Source of the DNA: Thermococcus sp. JdF3
GTDB lineage: Archaea; Methanobacteriota_B; Thermococci; Thermococcales; Thermococcaceae
Length of the DNA stretch: 64,000 nucleotides
Assembly (NCBI RefSeq): GCF_012027495.1
Contig: NZ_SNUK01000001.1
Coordinates: forward strand, 400,416-464,415
Reading direction: 5' to 3'
Part shown: positions 25,162-33,481 of the stretch, one piece after another
Layout of the letters: every line of letters starts with the position of its first letter
How positions within the stretch are numbered: position 1 is the first letter of the stretch
Notes under the pieces: generated by a model
Seen by the model: only the letters and a program-made list of their open reading frames with translations
Database searches by the model: none
What the model was told of the DNA's origin: nothing
Made by a program: the position numbers and the translations under genes

Positions 25162-26493
25162 ATGAAGGTCCGCTGTCCGGGCTGCGGGCGCCTCTATTCT
25201 TCCCTTATTCCCCCCGGGTGCTCCTGCGGTGAGCGTCTGGAGATATCCTACGATTACGAGAAAGTTGACCCGTCCGGGTGGCGGAACCGTGAACTCGGCG
25301 TCTGGAGATACAGGGAGCTTCTGCCGGACGTCCCCGAGGTCGTGAGCCTTCGGGAGGGGGGCACGCCCCTCATAAGGGCCAAACTCGGCCGCGAGCTTGG
25401 ACTCAGCGTCTTCATCAAGGACGAGACCCGGAACCCCACCGGCTCCTTCAGGGACCGGCTCGCGACAGTCGCCGTCTCCCATGGCATGCCCCACGCAGAA
25501 AACGGCTTTGTGGTTGCCAGCAATGGGAACGCCGCTGCGTCCCTTGCCGCGTACGCTGCGAGGGCCGGCAGGTCCGCCTACACCGTCGTGCCGAAGCTCG
25601 TGGAGCAGGGCAAGCTCAATCAGATAGTGGCCCTCGGGGCGAAGATCATACGATACGGGGAGAGCGTGGACGAGGGCATAAGCTACGCGGAGGGGCTCGC
25701 GGAGGGCAAGGGGCTCTACAACGTCACCCCCGAGAGCAACCTCATCGGCCTGGAGGGTCAGAAGACGCTGGCCTTTGAGCTGTGGGAGGATCTGAATCCC
25801 ACGCACGTGGTAGTCCCGACAGGGAGCGGCAGCAACCTTTACAGCATCTACAAAGGCTTTATGGAGCTCATTGAGGTGGGTGCGATTGACGAGATGCCGA
25901 AGCTGATCGCCGTTCAGGCCGAGAAGTGCTCGCCTATAGCGAGCGAGGTGCTGGGGGTCGAACCCCGGGCCGAGCCGACCAAGGCGCTGGCCCTCTACGT
26001 CAAGAGCCCCGTCATGAAAGAGCTCGCCCTTGAGGCTATACACGCCAGCGGGGGAACGGCGGTTCTCGTCGGTGAGGACGAGCTTGACCTGGGGCAGCGG
26101 CTCCTTGCACGTGAAGGGATATTCGCGGAGTACGCCTCCTCGGTTATCGTTCCGGCACTCCTCAAACTCGCTGAGGAGGGTTATTTCGAACGTGACGATA
26201 GGATAGCCCTTATAGTGACAAGTTCGGGCCTCAAGGGGCATTATTCAGAGAGCAGGGAGAAGTTCAGCGTCGGCGGAACCAAGCTCGAGATACTGAAGCT
26301 GCTGAGCGGGGGGAGCATGTACGGCTATGAGGTGTGGGAGGCGCTGGAGAAGCCTCTCAGGTACCAGGCAGTTTACCAGCACCTTCGCGAACTCGAGAGC
26401 ATGGGGCTTATCGAGGAGACCCACAGAAGGGGAAGACGGGTCTATTACGGGCTGACGGAGAGGGGCAGGAGGTTCCTTGAGACCATGGGGTAG
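25162..26493 (+). CDS. Threonine-synthase-like PLP-fold protein lacking the PLP lysine, fused to a PadR-type winged helix
   Basis: 443 residues in three parts. Residues 1-30: a four-Cys zinc ribbon (RCPGCG and GCSCGE), as in archaeal threonine synthases. Residues ~35-365: fold-type-II PLP domain with SNGNAAASLAAYAARAG and the phosphate-binding VPTGSGSNLYS. At the place of the Schiff-base lysine (normally PTGSFKDRG) it reads PTGSFRDRL, codon AGG, so the catalytic Lys is Arg. Residues ~370-443: LEILKLLSGGSMYGYEVWEA and VYQHLRELESMGLIEETHRR, a PadR/MarR-like winged helix. Enzyme activity is therefore doubtful; a ligand-sensing regulator is the better guess. ATG 25162 follows GGTGAAA. It starts 25 bases after fttA. 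Confidence 0.82.
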   Translation: MKVRCPGCGRLYSSLIPPGCSCGERLEISYDYEKVDPSGWRNRELGVWRYRELLPDVPEVVSLREGGTPLIRAKLGRELGLSVFIKDETRNPTGSFRDRLATVAVSHGMPHAENGFVVASNGNAAASLAAYAARAGRSAYTVVPKLVEQGKLNQIVALGAKIIRYGESVDEGISYAEGLAEGKGLYNVTPESNLIGLEGQKTLAFELWEDLNPTHVVVPTGSGSNLYSIYKGFMELIEVGAIDEMPKLIAVQAEKCSPIASEVLGVEPRAEPTKALALYVKSPVMKELALEAIHASGGTAVLVGEDELDLGQRLLAREGIFAEYASSVIVPALLKLAEEGYFERDDRIALIVTSSGLKGHYSESREKFSVGGTKLEILKLLSGGSMYGYEVWEALEKPLRYQAVYQHLRELESMGLIEETHRRGRRVYYGLTERGRRFLETMG

Positions 26494-26538
26494 AAAGGTT
26501 TTAAAGCCCCTTTTAAAAGCTAGTCGTAGGTGAAGAAT

Positions 26539-26907
26539 GTGAAACTGGCTATCGAGCATAAATTTTCACTCACGGTTTATCTCTGGGGGATCATAACGGG
26601 GTTAATCAGCGGAGTGGCCGCGGCAAAGATACAGTACGGGTGGCTCATAGGCCTGGCCCTGTACTTCGTCATCGACAGGTTCGTGCTCGCGGTCATCAAG
26701 GGGCTGCCGCCGGATATACCCGAGGAGCGGGCAGTGCTCAAGAAGGCCTTCTGGGGCTGGGCGCTGTTCTGGCTCTACTTCACGATGCTCAGCTATTCAC
26801 TCATGATCAGCTTTACCCCGCAGTGTTACTCCAATCAGAGCCTGCTGTACAAGATGGTGGTGAACGGGAACGCCACCGTGACCTGTAACCTGACTTCCGT
26901 GGGGTGA
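26539..26907 (+). CDS. Small membrane protein, unknown function
   Basis: 122 residues with three membrane segments (SLTVYLWGIITGLISGVAAA, YGWLIGLALYFVIDRFVLAV, AFWGWALFWLYFTMLSYSLM) and a C-terminal tail with two Cys (FTPQCYS, VTCNLTSVG) that probably faces outside. The GTG at 26539 lies five bases after GGTGA. It ends four bases before rpiA and likely shares its transcript. No family recognised. Confidence 0.72.
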   Translation: MKLAIEHKFSLTVYLWGIITGLISGVAAAKIQYGWLIGLALYFVIDRFVLAVIKGLPPDIPEERAVLKKAFWGWALFWLYFTMLSYSLMISFTPQCYSNQSLLYKMVVNGNATVTCNLTSVG

Positions 26908-26911
26908 TTGT

Positions 26912-27595
26912 ATGGAGGAACTCAAAAGGTCCGTCGCGAGGGAGGCGCTGAAGTTCATCGAGGACGACATGATAGTCGGCCTCGGCACCGGCTCGACCAC
27001 GGCCTACTTCATCGAGTACCTCGGCAAGCTCATCATGGAGGAGGAGCTTGAGGACGTCTACGGCGTCCCGACTTCGTATCAGGCGAGGCTCCTGGCCCTC
27101 GAGAACGGCGTACCCGTTGTCGGCCTGGACGAGGTCGATGCGATTGATATAGCCGTCGACGGCGCCGACGAGGTTGACCCCCACCTCAACCTCATCAAAG
27201 GACGCGGTGCCGCCCTGACGATGGAGAAGATAATCGAGTACCGGGCAGGGACTTTCCTCGTCCTCGTTGACGAGAGCAAGCTCGTCGAGAGGCTTGGCCA
27301 GAGGATGCCCGTTCCCATCGAGGTCATCCCGGCTGCATGGCGCGCCATAGCGGAGGAGATAGAGGTCTTCAACGCCACCGCCGAGCTGAGGATGGCGAGC
27401 AAGAAGGACGGGCCGGTTGTTACGGACAACGGCAACTTCATCCTCGACGCCAGGTTCCACCGCATAGACGACCCGCTTGACCTGGAGATAGAGCTCAACA
27501 ACATCCCGGGCGTCGTTGAGAACGGCATCTTTGCGGACATAGCCGACATAGTCCTCGTCGGCACGAGGGAAGGCGTCAAGAGGCTCGAGCGCTGA
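26912..27595 (+). CDS. rpiA: Ribose-5-phosphate isomerase A
   Basis: Interconverts ribulose 5-phosphate and ribose 5-phosphate, supplying ribose for nucleotides (Thermococcales lack the oxidative pentose pathway and make ribulose 5-phosphate by the reverse RuMP route). 227 residues. Signature motifs: VGLGTGSTTAYFIEYLG, AVDGADEVDPHLNLIKGRGA (catalytic Asp and Lys region), DESKLVERLGQR and LNNIPGVVENGIF. Start ATG follows GGGGTG. A normal-length family member. Confidence 0.96.
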   Translation: MEELKRSVAREALKFIEDDMIVGLGTGSTTAYFIEYLGKLIMEEELEDVYGVPTSYQARLLALENGVPVVGLDEVDAIDIAVDGADEVDPHLNLIKGRGAALTMEKIIEYRAGTFLVLVDESKLVERLGQRMPVPIEVIPAAWRAIAEEIEVFNATAELRMASKKDGPVVTDNGNFILDARFHRIDDPLDLEIELNNIPGVVENGIFADIADIVLVGTREGVKRLER

Positions 27596-27724
27596 AGTTT
27601 TCCTTTCTGCCGCTCTGTTTTGGTTCTCCCGTTGTCGCCATCTTGCGTGTTCTAATATTTGGGCGCTTATTCAAAGAGAAACCACTCATGAACTTGCACT
27701 TCGGGGGGAGCTACAAACTTTGAT

Positions 27725-27748
27725 GAACCTTTTCGCCAGAAAAGTTTC
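27725..27748. repeat. Hairpin flanking the tRNA-Pro 3' end
   Basis: GAACCTTTTC (27725-27734) and GAAAAGTTTC (27739-27748) pair with one mismatch around a GCCA loop, three bases from the encoded CCA end of tRNA-Pro. It may terminate the tRNA transcript or the rpiA transcript. Confidence 0.5.
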
Positions 27749-27751
27749 CTA

Positions 27752-27829
27752 TGGTGGGGCCGCCGAGATTCGAACTCGGGTCCCCGGCTCCCGAAGCCGG
27801 AAGGATAGGCCAAGCTACCCCACGGCCCC
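27752..27829 (-). tRNA. tRNA-Pro, anticodon CGG
   Basis: Read on the minus strand, a complete cloverleaf: acceptor GGGGCCG/CGGCCCC, D arm GGGT/ATCC, anticodon arm CCGGC-TTCGGGA-GCCGG with CGG at positions 34-36, T arm with GTTCGAATC, discriminator A and an encoded CCA. No intron. It decodes CCG. Confidence 0.95.
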
Positions 27830-27903
27830 ACTGCCCGCTCTTAAGGACTTCGCAGTGTTTATAAAGTTTACGGATGTATTCAGGTGCACCGGAGGGAAGG
27901 GCG

Positions 27904-28962
27904 GTGAAGGTTTCTGTAATCATCCCGACGTACAATGAGAGAGACAACCTTGCGGAGCTTTTTGAAAGGATAGACGGGGCCCTGAAGGGCTACAACTACG
28001 AAATCATCGTCGTTGACGACGACTCCCCCGATGGGACATGGGAGTTCGCCGAGAGCCTGGCGGAGAAGTACCCGGTTAAGGTTATCCGCAGGACCGAGAA
28101 AAAGGGGCTCTCCTCCGCGGTTATCAGGGGCTTCAGAGAAGCCGCCGGCGACATCTTCGTCGTTATGGACGCCGACCTGCAGCACCCTCCGGAGGTTATT
28201 CCGGAACTCTTGAACGCCATTGAAAAAGGAGCCGACGTTGCCATAGCGAGCAGATACGTTCCTGGCGGCGGCGTTAAGAACTGGTACTGGTACAGAAGGC
28301 TCATATCGAAGGGCGCGATAATGATAGGCCGCCTGGCGCTTCCAAAGATACGGGACGTCAAGGACCCGGTGAGCGGCTTTTTCGCCCTCAGAAGGGAGGT
28401 CCTTGAGGGGATCGAGCTCAATCCAATAGGCTTCAAAATACTCATGGAGATTCTCATAAAAGGTAGATACAGGGAAGTCAGGGAGGTTCCCTTCACCTTC
28501 GGCCTGAGGCACGCCGGCGAGAGCAAACTGGGAACGAAGACCATGGTGAACTACCTCAAGCACGTTTACAGGCTCATGCGCTGGGAGGGTGAGCTTGACA
28601 GGCTCATCAAGTTCACCCTCGTTGGCCTCTCGGGTGTCGTCGTGAACGAGGGCTTTCTGTGGGCCTTCGTGAACTTCCTCGGCTGGGACAAGATACTCGC
28701 CAACATCCCGGCGACCGAGCTGGCGATACTCAACAACTTCACCTGGAACGACCTATGGACTTTCAGGGACCTCAAGAGAAAGCCCCTCTGGAGGAGGCTC
28801 GCCACATTCCACGTCGCTGCCCTCACGGGCGCCCTCGTTCAGTGGGTCATCTACGCGGGTCTTGTCTATCTGGGCATGAACTACCTCGTCGCGAACCTCA
28901 TCGGTATAGTGGTTTCCTTCATCGTCCGCTTCATCGTTAACCGGCACGTTACGTGGGGCTGA
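27904..28962 (+). CDS. Dolichol-phosphate mannosyltransferase with GtrA-like membrane domain
   Basis: Transfers mannose (or glucose) from a nucleotide sugar to dolichol phosphate at the membrane. 352 residues, the length of the crystallised P. furiosus enzyme. GT2 domain: VSVIIPTYNERDNLAELFER, IVVDDDSPDGTWEF, the metal-binding VMDADLQHPPEVI, and DPVSGFFALRREV. Residues ~230-352 form a four-helix GtrA-like membrane domain (IKFTLVGLSGVVVNEGFLWA, VSFIVRFIVNRHVTWG). The GTG at 27904 gives MKVSVIIPTYN; the longer frame upstream would add ten unrelated residues. Confidence 0.95.
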   Translation: MKVSVIIPTYNERDNLAELFERIDGALKGYNYEIIVVDDDSPDGTWEFAESLAEKYPVKVIRRTEKKGLSSAVIRGFREAAGDIFVVMDADLQHPPEVIPELLNAIEKGADVAIASRYVPGGGVKNWYWYRRLISKGAIMIGRLALPKIRDVKDPVSGFFALRREVLEGIELNPIGFKILMEILIKGRYREVREVPFTFGLRHAGESKLGTKTMVNYLKHVYRLMRWEGELDRLIKFTLVGLSGVVVNEGFLWAFVNFLGWDKILANIPATELAILNNFTWNDLWTFRDLKRKPLWRRLATFHVAALTGALVQWVIYAGLVYLGMNYLVANLIGIVVSFIVRFIVNRHVTWG

Positions 28963-29058
28963 GCTTGTGGCGGTTGCAAGAGTTTGTTCTTTTTCCAATT
29001 TAGCTGCCCACATGCTTAAATATACCCTCCGTTTATTACCCAATGGGAGGTGAGTCCG

Positions 29059-29772
29059 ATGTACGTTGGTGAGCTCCTTAAGAGCCTCGATAGGGCCTCA
29101 TCCGGCGTCCCCGGACTGGATGATCTAATCGGTGGGGGGTTTCTTCCGGGAAGAGTTTACCTCGTGGTCGGTCCCCCTGGTAGCGGTAAGACAACCCTGG
29201 GTATCCAGTTTTTGATGAGTGGGGTGAAAAACGGTGAGAAGGGTCTCTTCGTGTCTCTGTTTGAGAATCCCCAGCTGATAACTCAGGACATGCTCCGCTA
29301 CAACTTTGGGCTGCTCGGTCATGTTCAGGCCAAAAAAATTGTTTTCAGTGACTTTGGGCAAATCCTGTTCGGGGCAGGTAGGAAGTTTGCCTGGGACGAA
29401 CTCCTGAGGTCCCTGCTGGAGATAATCCGCAAAGAGGAAGCGAAGCGGGTTGTCATAGATTCATTCAATTCCCTGGAGTACTCGGTGGTGGATCCGGAGA
29501 ACAAGAGGATGGCGCTGGGCAAGCTCATGCGCAAGCTGCATGAACTCGACGTGACGACACTTATAACCTCCGAAATGATGAGTTCCGAGAGCTATACCGA
29601 TGAGTACTACCTCGCCGATGGTGTTATCGTCCTCCACCACTTCATGCGCAATTTCCAGATGGTGCGGGCGCTGCAGGTTCTCAAAATGCGCGGAGTTCCC
29701 CACGACAGCAACCTGAAAAGAATACGCTTTACGGAGGATGGCATCAGAGTTTATCCGGAGGCCCCGTTCTGA
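29059..29772 (+). CDS. KaiC/RadA-like single-domain ATPase
   Basis: 237 residues. One RecA-type domain: SGVPGLDDLIGGGFLPGRVY, Walker A VGPPGSGKTTLGIQF, Walker B KRVVIDSFNSLEYSV, and the later GVIVLHHFMRNFQMVRALQV and KMRGVPHD typical of the KaiC/GvpD/RAD55 group. These archaeal ATPases are thought to act in signalling or protein-assembly switches. Start ATG follows GAGGTGA; a TTAAATATA box (about 29011-29019) is the promoter. First gene of a three-gene operon. Confidence 0.88.
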   Translation: MYVGELLKSLDRASSGVPGLDDLIGGGFLPGRVYLVVGPPGSGKTTLGIQFLMSGVKNGEKGLFVSLFENPQLITQDMLRYNFGLLGHVQAKKIVFSDFGQILFGAGRKFAWDELLRSLLEIIRKEEAKRVVIDSFNSLEYSVVDPENKRMALGKLMRKLHELDVTTLITSEMMSSESYTDEYYLADGVIVLHHFMRNFQMVRALQVLKMRGVPHDSNLKRIRFTEDGIRVYPEAPF

Positions 29773-29781
29773 GGTGGTACC

Positions 29782-30213
29782 ATGGGGAAGCGGGATGCAA
29801 AACGGCTCGTGAAAGAGGCCTATGAGTTCGGATACTTCGTGGGTTACAAAGGACACAGTGACTGGGCAGAATGGGTCAGAAGCACAAAGGAGGATCTGTA
29901 CGCCCGCGCTGAGGAATTGGGTGTGTACCAGCTGGTCAAGGAGGCCTATGGCAGGGGCAGGATTGAGGGTGCCAAAAGGCGCGAGGAGGAGATACACTTA
30001 AGTCTCATTGAGAAGGGCAGGATAGAGGGTGAGCGGGAAGAAAAACCCCTTAAGCCTGCCCCTCCGGAGGAAGAGCGCACCGAAGAGGAAACAATGCGCG
30101 TTGAGTTCGCCAGGTTCATTGAAACGACGCGGATTCTCACGCCCCCCGACCTCCTTGACAGCCTGAGGTTTGTCAAACCTCCCAAGATGCTCCATCTGGG
30201 TGATAAGGAATGA
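29782..30213 (+). CDS. Small charged protein encoded with a KaiC-like ATPase
   Basis: 143 residues, highly charged, helical: KRLVKEAYEFGYFVGYKGHS, LGVYQLVKEAYGRGRIEGAK (two related helices, LVKEAYEFG and LVKEAYGRG), an acidic Pro-rich linker (PLKPAPPEEERTEEETMR) and a short C-terminal motif LTPPDLLDSLRFVKPPKMLH. The internal LVKEAY repeat suggests a tandem helical unit. No known family. Its stop overlaps the start of the next gene in ATGA, so expression with the ATPase and the peptidase is coupled. Confidence 0.75.
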   Translation: MGKRDAKRLVKEAYEFGYFVGYKGHSDWAEWVRSTKEDLYARAEELGVYQLVKEAYGRGRIEGAKRREEEIHLSLIEKGRIEGEREEKPLKPAPPEEERTEEETMRVEFARFIETTRILTPPDLLDSLRFVKPPKMLHLGDKE

Positions 30214-31898
30214 GACGTTTCCTGAAGGAAGCCGAGGTTTTTGATCCGAACAACGTGCTGCACTACATCGCTGAGATAAGCCAGTTCCACCGCATACAGG
30301 GCTCGAAGGAGCTCCCTGAGGCGGTCCGCTTCATACTGGAGGAGCTCCGCATCTGGGGGATCGGCGCGAACCTCTACGAGGAGACCTACGACGGCGAGAG
30401 CAGGTACCTGACGCTCAAGTCGCCGATAGCCTGGGACGTCGTTAGGGGTGCCGTTGAGGTTCTCGGCAGGACCCTGACCACAGCGGGCACTCCCCTGGTG
30501 GTCATGGCCCATTCCCCCAGCGGGAGTGCAGAGGGTGAGGTCGTTCACGTTGCCCGGGAGGAGGACTGGAAAAAAGCGCGGGGCAGGATAGTACTGGTGG
30601 GACGCGAGTGGAGGGACGCCTACCGCAGGGCCAACGAGATGGGGGCGGTCGGCTTCATAGCCTACCGTGAGGGTACCGGGGAAGAGGTGCCCTACATAGG
30701 GCTCTTCCTCACAAAGGACGACCTTGAATGGGCCAGGATTCCCGCGGTGGCCGTCCCCGAGACCCTGGCCAGGAAAATCATCGGAAAGCTGAACTCGGGG
30801 GAGAGCGTGAGTGCGAGGATTGAGGTTGAGACGATGATAAACGAGCGCCAGGTCCTTCCGATCCTCTACGCCGAGATTGGGAGGCCGCCGTTCCTTCTGT
30901 TCACCGCCCACATCTGCCACCCGAAGCCGGGGGCGAACGACAACGCGAGCGGCAGCGCGATGCTGATGGAGCTGGCGCGCGTTCTGTCCCGCCTCTACGA
31001 TGATTCATTCCGCTTTGGCTTCGCGTTTCTATGGGTTCCTGAATACTACGGAACGCAGGCATTCATCGAGCGCCACGCCGACGTGGGGAAGTACTACGCG
31101 GCCATAAACCTCGACATGGTGGCGGGCAGTCCGGACAGGGCCGGCTCGACGATAATGCTGGTTAGAACCCCCGTCTCCCGTTTCTCGGTGGTCTCGGGGA
31201 TCCTCGAGTACTACCTCGACCTGGCGAACGAGGCTGGAAAAAGCTTCTCGGGGAGCCCGCTGCCCAGGCTCAGAGTGAAGAGCTTCCCGTACGAGATGGG
31301 CAGCGACCACGATGTCTTCAACTTCTTCGGAATCCCGGGAACGATGCCCATAACCTGGCCCGACCGCTTCTACCACTCCAGCGGGGACACCATCGATAAG
31401 GTCAGCAGGGAGAGCGTTGAGGTCATTGGGAGGGCCGTCCTCGCGACCGCCCTGGCCCTTGCGAAGGGTGATGGGGAGGAGCTCCAGCGCTTTGCGCGTG
31501 GATACGCCATGAAATACCTGGGTGAGCTATCGAGGGAGAGAAAAACGGACGAGGTTGAGCGCCTTGTGATGACGGGCCTCGCCAGGGACTCGCGGTTCCT
31601 GGGCATTGAGAGCGGCCACAGGTTTGAGCCGGAGCCCTGGCTGACATGGAAGGTCAGGGGCTTACTGTCGGAGCGCCTCATAAGGGAGGCCGACGAAAAG
31701 CTCGCCGAGGAGTTCGGTTCGCTGACCCGGGACCGGCGGGTTCTGGTACATCTCCATGAACTGCTGATGCTCGCGGAACTACTTCCCAGGGAGCGGGCCT
31801 TTGAGGCGCTCAGGGAGGAGTACGGGGAAATCGATGAAGAAAAGCTGGAAAAGCTCGTGGGAATCCTGGAGGCTGTGGGAATCGTGGAGCGGGCTTAG
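30210..31898 (+). CDS. M28-type zinc aminopeptidase with inserted PA domain
   Basis: 562 residues. The two-zinc aminopeptidase motifs are present: FTAHICHPKPGANDNASGSA (His and bridging Asp), WVPEYYGTQAF (Glu), INLDMVAGSPD (Asp) and DRFYHSSGDTID (His). A PA-like insert spans ~residues 95-215 (VVHVAREEDWKKARGRIVLV). The C-terminal ~130 residues are helical and charged. No signal peptide, so likely cytoplasmic peptide degradation. Encoded with the KaiC-like ATPase and the charged protein; the functional link is not evident. Confidence 0.85.
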   Translation: MRRFLKEAEVFDPNNVLHYIAEISQFHRIQGSKELPEAVRFILEELRIWGIGANLYEETYDGESRYLTLKSPIAWDVVRGAVEVLGRTLTTAGTPLVVMAHSPSGSAEGEVVHVAREEDWKKARGRIVLVGREWRDAYRRANEMGAVGFIAYREGTGEEVPYIGLFLTKDDLEWARIPAVAVPETLARKIIGKLNSGESVSARIEVETMINERQVLPILYAEIGRPPFLLFTAHICHPKPGANDNASGSAMLMELARVLSRLYDDSFRFGFAFLWVPEYYGTQAFIERHADVGKYYAAINLDMVAGSPDRAGSTIMLVRTPVSRFSVVSGILEYYLDLANEAGKSFSGSPLPRLRVKSFPYEMGSDHDVFNFFGIPGTMPITWPDRFYHSSGDTIDKVSRESVEVIGRAVLATALALAKGDGEELQRFARGYAMKYLGELSRERKTDEVERLVMTGLARDSRFLGIESGHRFEPEPWLTWKVRGLLSERLIREADEKLAEEFGSLTRDRRVLVHLHELLMLAELLPRERAFEALREEYGEIDEEKLEKLVGILEAVGIVERA

Positions 31899-32239
31899 TT
31901 TCTGCTGGATTTGGAGCCGCTTTTCAACTCCTGCTCCAGCTCGTTTATTCTCTTTACGAGGCTCTGCTTGATGTTTTCAAGGACCTCGCTCGGGGAAACT
32001 GCGCTGTACGTGTAGCCGAGCCAGCCCTGCTCGATGAGGGTTCTCCTCAGAATGCCCCTCCGGTAGAGGCTGAGCACGTGCTCTCTGACCGAGCGTTCGC
32101 TTATCCCGAGCTCCCTCTGTATCTCTGTTATCCTCATAGGTTCCTTTTTGTCGAGCAGAAGCCGGTAAATCCTCAGTTCGGTCTTTTTGACCCCAAGGGA
32201 ACGAAGCAGCGCCTCAAGCTTTTCGTAGACATCACTCAT
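31895..32239 (-). CDS. Winged-helix transcriptional regulator
   Basis: 114 residues. A TrmB/MarR-like helix-turn-helix: LGVKKTELRIYRLLLDKKEP, MRITEIQRELGISERSVREH, VLSLYRRGILRRTLIEQGW, with a C-terminal coiled-coil helix (NIKQSLVKRINELEQELKSG) for dimerisation. ATG 32239 (MSDVYEKLEALL) follows GGTGAGCGG; the frame's earlier start adds ten residues without a site. Convergent with, and overlapping by four bases, the M28 peptidase. Confidence 0.85.
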   Translation of the reverse strand: MSDVYEKLEALLRSLGVKKTELRIYRLLLDKKEPMRITEIQRELGISERSVREHVLSLYRRGILRRTLIEQGWLGYTYSAVSPSEVLENIKQSLVKRINELEQELKSGSKSSRN

Positions 32240-32326
32240 CCCGCTCACCTGATATGTCCATTTTCCCACCTATGAAGGATTATTTTCATATGGGTTATAA
32301 ACTTTGCCCGCGATGTTTGGAACCCC

Positions 32327-32977
32327 TCATCGGAGGTTCACCCTGCCCAGGTAAATTCCCTCCGGGAGGAACAGCTCCACCGAGCCAACTCCTTTCAGAA
32401 ACGGCACCATTCTTATTCCGTCCCCCACGTTGAAGCCCTCTATGAAAGGGTTTATCGTGGGCAGTATAAGGAACTTCCCGGAGCGGACGAAGACCTTTAT
32501 CTTCCTCGAAACACCGCCCCTTTTGAGGGTGTACGCGGGATGGATGTGGCCGAGGTACGCCTCCTCGAACTCTACCCCGGGCAGTCCGGTGTGGCCGTGG
32601 AGGAAGAGCCTGTCGTCCACCAGCAGGTGGTCGGTCACCTCGACGTGGGGGAACTTCCCGGCGACCTCCTCTATCCTCCCGTCGTGGTTTCCCTTCGTCA
32701 CAATCGTTGGAATTTCCCTGATGTCTGAGAAGAATCCCATGAGGAGGCGCTTCACAGTGAAGCTCATACCTATCGGCTCTTTAAGGTCTCCAAGGATTAT
32801 CAGGAGGTCAGGGTCCGTTTCGGATATGAACCCGGCCAGCTGTTCCTCGAAGCGCGTTCTTACCCTCAGCCCGCGCGACAGCTCGAAACCTATGTGAGGA
32901 TCCGCTATAAGAAGCGTCCTCCCGCGGGAGGTCTCAATCTCCAGTGAGAGGCTCTCGAAGTCCTTAAAAGAGTGCAT
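32327..32977 (-). CDS. Calcineurin-like metallophosphoesterase (COG1407 type)
   Basis: 216 residues. The metal-site motifs follow in order: ADPHIGFE (for DxH), ILGDLKEP (GD), TKGNHDGR (GNHD), LFLHGHTG and YLGHIHPAY (GHxH). Members of this group are predicted to act on nucleic acids or nucleotides. The true start is ATG 32977 (MHSFKDFESL) after GGTGGTTCC; the longer in-frame extension overlaps the L41e gene in another frame. Probably co-transcribed with L41e, 35 bases upstream. Confidence 0.9.
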   Translation of the reverse strand: MHSFKDFESLSLEIETSRGRTLLIADPHIGFELSRGLRVRTRFEEQLAGFISETDPDLLIILGDLKEPIGMSFTVKRLLMGFFSDIREIPTIVTKGNHDGRIEEVAGKFPHVEVTDHLLVDDRLFLHGHTGLPGVEFEEAYLGHIHPAYTLKRGGVSRKIKVFVRSGKFLILPTINPFIEGFNVGDGIRMVPFLKGVGSVELFLPEGIYLGRVNLR

Positions 32978-33012
32978 GGAACCACCGAAAACGGTGGAGA
33001 AAAGGAGGAGCA

Positions 33013-33126
33013 TCAGATGAGTCCGCGCTCCTTCCTGCGCTGCCTCTTGAGTCTCCTGACCCTCTTCTTGATCCACTTCCACCTCATTCTTCCCTTCTTC
33101 TTCCACTTCCTCGGGCGCCTCTTCAT
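33013..33126 (-). CDS. rpl41e: 50S ribosomal protein L41e
   Basis: 37 residues: [18 protein letters not shown], then [19 protein letters not shown], an extremely basic single helix of the kind annotated as L41e in Thermococcales. GGTGATGATC stands before the ATG. Too short for ordinary gene finders and partly hidden by a longer acidic frame (33106 inwards) that is a shadow. The ribosome binding site is inside a perfect hairpin (33134-33156). Confidence 0.85.
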   Translation of the reverse strand: MKRRPRKWKKKGRMRWKWIKKRVRRLKRQRRKERGLI

Positions 33127-33133
33127 GATCATC

Positions 33134-33156
33134 ACCCCTGAGTTTCTCTCAGGGGT
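33134..33156 (-). promoter_or_regulatory. Hairpin sequestering the L41e ribosome binding site
   Basis: On the minus strand ACCCCTGAG and CTCAGGGGT form a perfect nine-base-pair stem around AGAAA. The 3' arm contains the GGGGT of the Shine-Dalgarno site. A CTTAAAAAGG box at ~33171-33180 would start the transcript at or just before the hairpin. Confidence 0.55.
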
Positions 33157-33481
33157 TAGCTCCGGAGGTTCCTTTTTAAGCTTTTCCGTGGGGAAGGGTC
33201 GGTACTTTTCGTACGGCTAAAAAGGTGCATGGACACCCGTAAGCGGGGAAAACGGCACGGGAGAGAGGGTTTCCGGTTCTTCAATTTCTCGCCGGTTTGT
33301 GTCCTTGTTATGGCAAGTAGGAAGTCTAAAATGGGCGCTGGCATGTATGCGTTGCTGTTGATATCGCAATCATGTTTTGGTGCCGTTTGGAGTGATTTAC
33401 ATCCTGTTGCTGTGGTATGCTTCCTGGAAATCCATCCGCTAACCTTATCAACTTCTCAGCCCAACACCGAACGGTGATGGC
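33157..33481. other. Intergenic region between L41e and the nitrilase
   Basis: About 325 bases. It holds the minus-strand promoter of L41e (33171-33180) and, close to 33482, a CCTTATCAAC box and the GGTGATGGC site of the nitrilase gene. An 82-codon frame inside has no binding site and ordinary non-coding composition; I see nothing else. Confidence 0.5.

Noticed and set aside
33229..33477. 82-codon frame before the nitrilase
   Set aside because: No binding site, unstructured composition; region explained by flanking promoters.
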